Part shown: positions 57,205 through 64,000 of the stretch, one piece after another
How the letters are laid out: the number at the start of each line of letters is the position of its first letter
Numbering within the stretch: position 1 is the first letter of the stretch
Assembly (NCBI GenBank): GCA_014529385.2
Contig: CM043953.1
Span: 61,629,872 to 61,693,871, forward strand
Source of the DNA: Adiantum capillus-veneris
Lineage: Eukaryota > Streptophyta > Polypodiopsida > Polypodiales > Pteridaceae
DNA: 64,000 nt
Direction of reading: 5' to 3'
Program-made: the position numbers and the translations under genes
The notes under the pieces: generated by a model
The model's input: only the letters and a program-made list of their open reading frames with translations
Told to the model about the DNA's origin: nothing
Databases searched by the model: none

Positions 57205-58075
57205 TTAACAATAAAAAGAAGAAAATGGTATAACCTTTCTATCACCCAAGTGTGGTAGATTAGTTATGCCAATTCCCTCTTCAATAACAGGTAAATAACG
57301 TAAATAAACCTAAGTCTAATCTAATATGACGTAAATCTAAATATAACGTAAATAAACCTAAATCTAATCTAATATAACGTAAATCTAAATCTAACGTAAA
57401 TAAACCTAAATCTAATCAAACGTAAGTCTAACTAAAAATAAACATAAATCTAATCTAATTTAACTTAAACAAACCTAAATCTAATTTAACGTAAGTCTAC
57501 ATCTAACTTAATCTTTAACGTCTTTTGGGATAGTTTCCTGCGACGTTAAAACTCTCTTCTTCTTGTGTGTGTGTGGGTGTGTGTGTGTGTGCCAATAAAC
57601 CTAAATCTAATCTAATGTAAGTCTACATCTAACCTAATCTTTAACGTCTTTTGGGATAGTTTCCTACGACTTTAAAACTCTCTTCTTCTTGTGTGTGTGT
57701 GTGTGTGTGGGTCTGTGTGAGCCAATAAAAAGAGAAAAATGGTATAACCTTTCTATCACCCAAGTGTGGTAGATTGTTTATGCCATTTTCCTCTTGAATA
57801 ACGGGTCTTGAGTTCAACTCCTCGTCGGCTAGATCTTTAGGTCTCTTTAATTAGTTTCCTACGACGTTAAATTAAACTCTCTTCCTCTCGGGTGTGTGTG
57901 CACGCCAATAAAAAAAGGAGAACGATGGTATAACTTTTCTATCACCGAAGTGTGATAGATTGGTTATGCCATTTCCCTCATGAATAACAGGTCTTGAGTT
58001 CAACTCCTGTCGAGACTAGATCTTTAAGGTCTCTTGGGATAGTTCCCTACAATGTTAAGACTCTCTTCTTCTTCT
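57205..58075. repeat. SINE-like repeats in tandem (about four, two partial)
   Basis: Two fuller units (57715-57885 and 57900-58075) and two interrupted ones share GGTATAAC(C/T)TTTCTATCAC, CCAAGTGTGGTAGATT and TTGAGTTCAACTCC. The latter two resemble pol III A and B boxes at a tRNA-like distance of about 60 bp, and units end in CTCTTCTTCTT plus simple repeat. A tRNA-derived SINE is a reasonable inference; the tRNA is not assigned. Confidence 0.5.
57290..57520. repeat. Degenerate CCTAAATCTAAT simple repeat
   Basis: Variants of AAACCTAAATCTAATCTAA repeat irregularly and separate the two ends of the first SINE-like unit. Telomere-like in look but not canonical. Confidence 0.7.
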
Positions 58076-58087
58076 TCTTCTTCTTCT

Positions 58088-58166
<79 letters not shown>

Positions 58167-58311
58167 CCTCTCTCTTGTGTGTGCATTCTTTGTTTATGCA
58201 TGTGTGTGCGTTTTTGGTTTATGCATGCTCTCTCTCTCTCTTTTCCTCTCTCAATGTGTGTGTGCATTCTTTGTTTATGCATGTGTGTGTGCATTTTTTG
58301 TTTATGCTTGT

Positions 58312-58362
<51 letters not shown>

Positions 58363-58400
58363 AACACAATGTGTGTGTGTGTGTGTGTGGAAAGAAAGAG
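58064..58400. repeat. TTC, TC and TG microsatellites with an internal duplication
   Basis: (TTC)n to 58092, (TC)n at 58091-58162 and 58312-58358, (GT)n at 58367-58389. Between them a TTGTTTATGCATGTGTGTG segment appears three times. Frames across this are simple-sequence artefacts. Confidence 0.85.
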
Positions 58401-58513
58401 AGAGAGGGAGAGCGCGCGTTACCTTGCTTGCTTGAGCGCGCGCCGAAAACTCGGATCTGAGATCTGAGTTTTCGGACTCTCTCGGTTAGTTTTTTTAGCC
58501 CTGGCAGCGTTGC

Positions 58514-58638
58514 TATGAGCGTCGCTATGTTACAAGTAACATAGCGACGCTCATAGCAGAGCTTATATCGACGTCGTGGTTTTTCATGTTTGAGCGTCGC
58601 ACTACGAGCGTCGCTACTATTAAGTACCTCTTGTAGTG
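58514..58638 (-). repeat. CACTA terminal and subterminal repeats
   Basis: A perfect 22-bp inverted repeat with a 2-base centre lies at about 58513-58558 (arms contain GAGCGTCGCTATGTTAC). Two more GAGCGTCGC motifs follow at about 58592 and 58608, and the terminus CACTACAAGAGG (minus strand) ends at 58638. The GTT at 58639-58641 would be the 3-bp target duplication. Such GAGCGTCGC repeats are transposase-binding sites in the superfamily by analogy. Confidence 0.8.
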
Positions 58639-59379
58639 GTTCCCACCTCAAGCACAATCCTAGCTTACCTAAGGTAAAATGACTTTTAACACTAACAATT
58701 GGAGGTTGTTAATGAAGCTAACCCTAAGGTCTTTTCAACTCCATTGGTTAGCCTTGCTCTCTGACATACCATCTCTCGTTTGGATACGTTTACCATTGGC
58801 CTTATTGAGATAGATTTGTAAGCACATGTCTATATTCTAACCCTTGTTCCTGTTTATTCTCCCACATTAAAGGATCAATTTAATATGAGAAAATCATTTG
58901 GGTTGGTTAGATATTAGATTTTATGAGAGTGCTATCTCAATATTTTGTGGGAACCCTTGATTTTGAACTAGAGGGACTTTCTACCTCGACATTGTTTATA
59001 TCTCCTCTAGTTGGGATGTACAATGGGATTCTAGGAAAGAATATAAAAAAATTATACCAATATCAGCTATGGCCAATAAAAGCTGACCTTTATAGATAAA
59101 CATGAAAAACAAGACAAAGTGTAGGGGAAGCTTGAGAGAGGGAGTGTGGATTCCAAGGATACAATTAGTTAAAGTAAATAACCTCCTAAGGGATATGAGA
59201 GTTGAAGAGCCATGATATTTATGGTCAAACTAAATAAGGTTTACTTAGAGTCAAATTATTCAAAACCTTCATGGCAATATGTAGCATTTACATATAATTA
59301 CGAATTTAAGATGTAATTTCACCAGAGCTTTTGATAGCTAAGCGATTGCAACAAGAAACTGTGTGAGCTTTGGAGCTTC
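58639..59379. other. Spacer, no gene seen
   Basis: AT-rich flank of the CACTA element with short frames only. Confidence 0.5.
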
Positions 59380-59800
59380 CATGTAATGGAAATGGACTAT
59401 GAGCATTGAGAATAGTAGAATTAAGAAGACTGTAGTGAGCGTTTTTATGAGCATACTTTGAGGAAAAGGAGGGTGAGCTTGATTGGAGGTAGCAACATAC
59501 CCATTATACTTAATTAACTTGACATGAACAATAGTTTGCAAGAGAGATAATTAGAAAATTTCACAACAATTGAGGACCGGATTGATGTGGATCCAAGCCC
59601 CCTCCAAATGGCTTTTCTTCTCTCATAAAGAGAGACTTGGTACAATACAAGCTTTGTGTTCCTTGAGACCTTGGTTGTGCAATGAAGATAGAGAGATTCA
59701 TGCACCACAATTATGCCTGTAACTTAGCTAAATGAAAGCATTAACTTGTCCTCGGCCGTAGTCCCAAGACCTCAAACACCTTCAAAGGTGGAGAGAGCCT
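59380..59800. repeat. LTR-like remnant related to 43655-44060
   Basis: Shares several blocks of 15-20 bases in the same orientation with the 43.7-kb remnant. No primer site is seen here and no gene. Confidence 0.5.
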
Positions 59801-60051
59801 GAGGTCTCCACTAGGAAATATGTAGGATAGCACGTTTGAACAAAGTAAGGGATTTATAATTAGGTACATTTACACAAAATGTACTTACATAAAGGGTTTT
59901 TAAATTGAGAAATAATTGGAAATTTTATTACATAAGGGCTAGTTTTTTTACAAAAATCCATACATATAATAGCTGAAAATATACGAGTAAGGGATTATTT
60001 AAATACCTTTTGTTTACACGTACTATATGCAATTTTTACATACTTGACTCC
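59801..60051. other. AT-rich spacer
   Basis: Nothing recognised; it directly adjoins the truncated integrase at 60052. Confidence 0.5.
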
Positions 60052-61000
60052 GCGGGGGTATTCCCATGGATGGACTTGGGCTGTCCAAAGATAAAATCCA
60101 TGGATACGCTCTCCCATGGTGAATTAGGAATCGGAAAAGGTTAGAGCAATCCAAGTTTCTTCCCCCTATCATACCTTGTCTTTTGGCATATCACACATTT
60201 TAACACATAGTCTTCTATGTTTGTATTCATGTTAGGCCAATAGAAATACATCTCTACTCCACGAATGGTATGTTGAATCCCTCGATGTCCCACATAGGGA
60301 GGAGCATGGGATTCATACATAACTTTCTCACGAAGAGAGTGAGTAACACATAGCCTATTTCCATAGAGAAGATAACCATCGTGCAAGGTGAGTGGTTCTT
60401 CTTTATTTCCTAAGGCAAGGGCTGAAATTACCTCATCTATCATAGAAGATAAATCATTGTGAGTTGATCTAGACACCGCATTGGCTCTTTGTCGTCGTGA
60501 TAGTGCATCAGCTACTTGATTGTGCTTGCGAGCAATGTGATCAATATGAAACTTGAATTGCGAAAGAAAATTTCCCACCTCATTTGTTTTTCAGAGAGCT
60601 TGGTTTGCGTCATGAAGTACTTAAGACTTTGGTGATCCGTACGTAGGATGAATCGAGTTCCCAAAAGATAGTGATTCCATGTGTCGAGGACATATAGGAC
60701 AGCTAGTATCTCCTTCTCATAGATTCCCAATAATTTCTCGTCGAAATTGAGTCTTTGACTCTGATATGCAATGGCATGCCCTTCTTGAAGAAAAACTGCT
60801 CCAAGGCAATCTCCACAAAGCTTCACATTGGATCTCAAATGGTTTTGAGAGATCCGATAGTGTAAGCACGGGTTCAAAAGTAAGTTTTTCTTTAACCTTT
60901 TCAAAAGTACTTTTCTCTTAAGCAGTCCATATGACCTTAAGAAAAAAACCCTGATGATGTTCCAAGAAGCTCATATGGCACGATGATCGGTGCAACCAAC
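60052..61000 (-). pseudogene. pol: Truncated Ty3/gypsy RNase H and integrase N-terminus
   Basis: Minus strand: GHHQGFFLKVIWTA, KVKEKLTFEPVLTLSDLSKP, GAVFLQEGHAIAYQSQRLNF, DEKLLGIYEKEILAVLYVLD, RTDHQSLKYFMTQ (RNase H), DHIARKHNQVADALSRR, then the integrase zinc finger YESHAPPYVGHRGIQHTI, YVLKCVICQKTRYDRGK and [16 protein letters not shown] with the first catalytic Asp. The sequence is cut at 60052, before the second Asp. Several frameshifts (for example near 60545 and 60900). Unlike the Tat elements it has a single RNase H and the look of a chromovirus. Confidence 0.85.
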
Positions 61001-61049
61001 GTAGCACAAAACTTGCCCCTAGTGAAACTTTGACTGACAATAACTTTGC

Positions 61050-61260
61050 AACTAGAACTTTGATTGCCAATCTAAATGATTGACGCGTGCCATATGAAGG
61101 GCACTTGAGGCCCATGCATTTACTTCATATTTGGCCCTTTATCTGCAGCTGCTCAATCTGGTACGGATCTACAATCGACTCAAACTTTAAGATGCTATAA
61201 CTTTCTCATCGTAGCTCCAATTAAAGAGCCGTAAAGACAAGCCTGTAGAGCTCTTTGAGC
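61050..61260 (-). repeat. LTR-like fragment, complement of 560-790
   Basis: Reverse-complement match to 560-790 including TACGGCTC and GGAGCTACG blocks and a GATCCGTACCAGATTG block. It lies upstream, on the minus strand, of the truncated pol. Confidence 0.6.
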
Positions 61261-61503
61261 ACTTGAGTTTTAGTACACAAAATTTCTTTTGTGATCACTT
61301 CCACATCACCACTTTAGCATCAAAAACTTAGTTTTTTGCCCCTTAAGACCACATCTGGCATACATTTAGCATAAAATTAGCTTCTCATCAAGCTCAAATC
61401 ACTCGTCAATAGTCATGTAAACTTCAATCAAGCACAAGCTGCATTCGTTGTTCTTTTTTCCATCATGGAAACGGAGTTGCATGACAACATGCAAGGAGCA
61501 TCA

Positions 61504-61507
<4 letters not shown>

Positions 61508-61588
<81 letters not shown>
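61508..61588. repeat. TC microsatellite
   Basis: About 80 bp of CT repeat. Confidence 0.95.
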
Positions 61589-61589
<1 letters not shown>

Positions 61590-61605
61590 GACCTCAATGG
61601 ATAGG

Positions 61606-61805
61606 GAAGTAGCAAGGGATAGGTATGGGGGTAATGATGGAAACAAGGGAGGGTGAGTTTTTATGGCATGATGAGTAGTAGGATAGAGGAAGGGAAAAAG
61701 GGGAGATGGTTAAAGGTATGGGGGTAAGGATGGCAAACAAGGGAGGGTGGGGTTTTATGGCATGAGGAGCAGTAGGATAGAGGAAGGGAAAAAGGGGAGA
61801 TGGAT

Positions 61806-61806
<1 letters not shown>
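61606..61806. repeat. Tandem duplication of about 100 bp between TC tracts
   Basis: GGTATGGGGGTAA, AACAAGGGAGGGTG and TAGAGGAAGGGAAAAAGGGG each occur twice, about 100 bases apart. Confidence 0.85.

Positions 61807-61807
<1 letters not shown>

Positions 61808-61864
<57 letters not shown>
61808..61864. repeat. TC microsatellite
   Basis: About 56 bp of CT repeat following the duplication. Confidence 0.95.
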
Positions 61865-61867
<3 letters not shown>

Positions 61868-62183
61868 AACCATGGTAAACAATAAGAAGAAGAAGCTTGA
61901 TTGAAGATTATTAAAGATCATATTGACCATACTATGTATATTTTATATTAGTTTCAATAATTTAGTACTCATTTGGATTCTTGTAGGGTATAAGCATGTT
62001 AACTTGTCATGCTTTTTGGTGTCCCGGACAATGCTAGTAAGAGGTGCTTGTTAGCATCTATTCAAAACCAAAGAGCAAGTGAAGTTTGAAATTTTAATAA
62101 CCATAAGATATATTATTTGTTCCCTCCCATATGGGGTGTGGCCTCTGTTTTCAATTACTACGACGACGTGGGGTGTGGCCTCT

Positions 62184-62338
<155 letters not shown>

Positions 62339-62422
62339 CGCAGAATCCCTCTCTCTCTCACTCTCAGACCAGTTTACAGTTTGCCCTATTCCTACTCCCT
62401 CCCTCCCACCCTCCCTCCCTCT

Positions 62423-62633
<211 letters not shown>

Positions 62634-62659
62634 TGTCAAATCTTAGCAGACTTGCAGAT

Positions 62660-63283
62660 ATGGAAAACCAGCAGATAACATTATTGCCACTAGAAATGGA
62701 GGCAGAAGGGAGCCATTACAGGAAATGAATCACAACTACCAGCATCCAGCTCTTTCTATTATCAAGAAATATGAGACAGAAAGAAAGCGTAAACAGCGGG
62801 AGCACCGAGAGATGACAACTAAACGAGGACATCATGCCATCGACGATGAGGAGAAAAGGAAAATCTCCTTCGAGATTGTGAAAGCTTTCAAGAGCAGGAC
62901 TGAAGGTCTCAACAAAGAAGAAAAGTGTGAAATCTGGAATCTTGTTGCTCAACATCCTCTTGTTCGAGCAATCTGTGATCAAAGTCTTTAGAGGAGGAGG
63001 CTGCTATGCAGAGTGCAATTGTCTCCAACGCAATTGTCTCGAATGTCCGAACACACTAGCTATCGTCAAGCAGCCAACTTCTAACGAGGAGATGTTGTTG
63101 AAGAATGCAACATTGCAGATGATGATAAATTCAAAGGAAAACATGCATATTGCCAAATTCTCTAGGGTCCTAAAAGTCGATCGTCGCAGCTTGTTCAAAG
63201 CAAAATCATGGCAGGTGAAGTCTGTTAGATATGTCAAGCCCGTGGGCATTGTCCCCTATAGCATGCAAGCTAGCTTCACTTAG
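62660..63283 (+). pseudogene. Unrecognised decayed coding region
   Basis: Successive overlapping plus-strand frames: 62660-62728 (MENQQITLLPLEM), 62725-62991 (ATGA overlap; lysine/arginine-rich start, then KRKISFEIVKAFKSR and EEKCEIWNLVAQHPLVRAI), and 62927-63283 (NEEMLLKNATLQMMINSKEN, FSRVLKVDRRSLFKAKSWQV). A third frame supplies SLEEEAAMQSAIVSNAIVSN between them, so one protein has been broken by frameshifts. The LKVDRRSLFKAK segment resembles the helix-turn-helix of DNA-binding or transposase-associated proteins, but I cannot name the family. Could be a captured host gene or a transposon gene. Confidence 0.45.
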
Positions 63284-63380
63284 AGCTCAAGTCTTGCATG
63301 GAAAGTTTTGGCTATTTTTATACTTGTAAGGTTTTTACACTTTAAGAAATTCAATCAAAGCGTGAGTTTTTCCTGTGTCG

Positions 63381-63381
<1 letters not shown>

Positions 63382-63427
<46 letters not shown>

Positions 63428-63486
63428 TCTGCTGGATCTTCTTCCCTGCACCGCCATGGTTACATAGCTCCAATTGCACCAACAAC
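63382..63486 (+). repeat. 3' end of a copia LTR
   Basis: A CT tract (63383-63425) and following sequence end GCACCAACAAC immediately before a perfect primer site. The start of this LTR is not defined. Confidence 0.6.
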
Positions 63487-63498
63487 TGGTATCAGAGC
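63487..63498 (+). other. Initiator-tRNA-Met primer-binding site
   Basis: TGGTATCAGAGC followed by ATTAGG, on the plus strand. The element continues beyond the window. Confidence 0.85.
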
Positions 63499-63530
63499 AT
63501 TAGGCTCTCAGGCGGGCAAGGAAAGGCGTA

Positions 63531-63991
63531 GCATATCAAGACGCTGAGTGCTGCAGTGGCTGCCCTAGGCAAGGTGGACCTCATCACAGGCAGGCGCTTC
63601 TGCGGGCATCTCAAAATGCAAGAGAACTCAGCACTTGCAGTGACAACTTAGCACGCCATTGTTGGAGCAGTACGTAGTGTCAGAGACAACCCTAGGCGGT
63701 GCCTCCAACAGCATATCAAAACGCTGCATCTGGGGGGCTAGGCCAGGTCGCAAGCTCAACTTGTCAGCGAAAATAGCATCTCAAAACGCCACTGTAAAAG
63801 GCAGCAATACTCCACAGTTTCGCAAGCATCTCAAAACGCTGTGCTTCTTGCAGCAGTTCTACAAGGCGGTGAGATCCTTGCATCTCAAAAGGCATTGAAG
63901 GCTTTTGGACAGTTTTGCAAGCATATTGAGATGCTGTCTATCCAACTGTAGTAGATGCGATCTCTCTTTTACTTGCATATCAAAATGCTGC
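63531..63991 (+). repeat. Eight interspersed copies of a GCATCTCAAAACGCT motif
   Basis: Copies start at 63531, 63606, 63711, 63776, 63826, 63880, 63921 and 63975, all on the plus strand, with variants GCATATCAAAATGCTG and GCATATTGAGATGCTG. Intervals are 75, 105, 65, 50, 54, 41 and 54 bp with unrelated sequence between. They lie in the leader of a copia element and the array runs off the window. Confidence 0.85.
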
Positions 63992-64000
63992 TGCAAATCA

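Larger units (their letters stand above)
44400..58638 (-). mobile_element. CACTA (EnSpm) DNA transposon, split by a Tat element
   Basis: The right terminus at 58638 reads on the minus strand CACTACAAGAGGTACTTAAT, the classic CACTA end, followed by subterminal GAGCGTCGC repeats. Downstream on the same strand lie all parts of a tnp2-type transposase in the correct order: associated domain (about 56.4 kb), core (56.3-55.2 and 46.5-45.7 kb), DUF4218 (45.6-45.3 kb) and DUF4216-like end (44.6 kb). Tat element 2 occupies 46492-55234. The left terminus was not identified; 44400 is only the end of recognisable coding. Confidence 0.85.

Noticed and set aside
58052-58467. Apparent hydrophobic protein frames of 127-157 residues
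   Set aside because: Almost wholly TC repeat; runs of SL and LS are simple-sequence artefacts.

Overview
The window is nuclear DNA of a land plant and is almost entirely repeats. I find no intact host gene, no rRNA or tRNA gene and nothing bacterial. Plant origin is supported by Ty1/copia elements with initiator-tRNA-Met primer sites, Tat-type Ty3/gypsy elements with a second RNase H, a CACTA (EnSpm/tnp2) transposon, decayed PLS-type pentatricopeptide-repeat (PPR) sequence, and very long TC/TG microsatellites. The PPR style and the size of the repeat fraction would suit a seed-free plant such as a fern, but that is only inference.

Layout, left to right. (1) 1-323 is a foldback satellite; it resumes at 22321, so about 22 kb of composite insertion sits inside one satellite unit. 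(2) Within that insertion: an LTR-like fragment (560-790), a PPR relic (955-1330), a Tat-type Ty3/gypsy element (1586-9679) and a decayed Ty1/copia element (9773-22320). The copia gag is split by a short-LTR element (11116-16595, target duplication AACTG) and its RT by a 433-bp insertion (19654-20086, AAGTT). (3) 22.3-28.1 kb: satellite, degenerate TTAGG-like DNA, and a minus-strand retroelement relic (gag and an aspartic protease with FDSG) containing a 36-bp repeat array and a foldback MITE. (4) 28.1-34.2 kb: a degenerate LTR element carrying a second MITE, then a compact minus-strand copia deletion derivative (31535-34171). (5) 34.2-44.4 kb: a PPR pseudogene, isolated LTR/primer-site remnants and three separate tandem or palindromic repeat arrays. 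(6) 44.4-58.6 kb: a minus-strand CACTA transposon whose tnp2-like transposase is cut in two by a second Tat element (46492-55234, target duplication ACAT). (7) 58.6-64 kb: LTR remnants, a truncated minus-strand gypsy RNase H/integrase, huge TC/TG tracts, an unrecognised decayed coding region, and the start of another copia element followed by a repeated 15-base motif.

The elements form a nested stratigraphy: tnp2 and the copia gag are the older layers, cut by later LTR elements. The premature stops I could judge are mostly what C-to-T changes of CAG, CAA or CGA codons would give, as expected for long-methylated, silenced transposons. The best candidates for undescribed elements are the 5.5-kb short-LTR element without recognisable genes, the foldback satellite, the GCATCTCAAAACGC repeat cluster at the right edge, and the 36-bp array near 24.2 kb.
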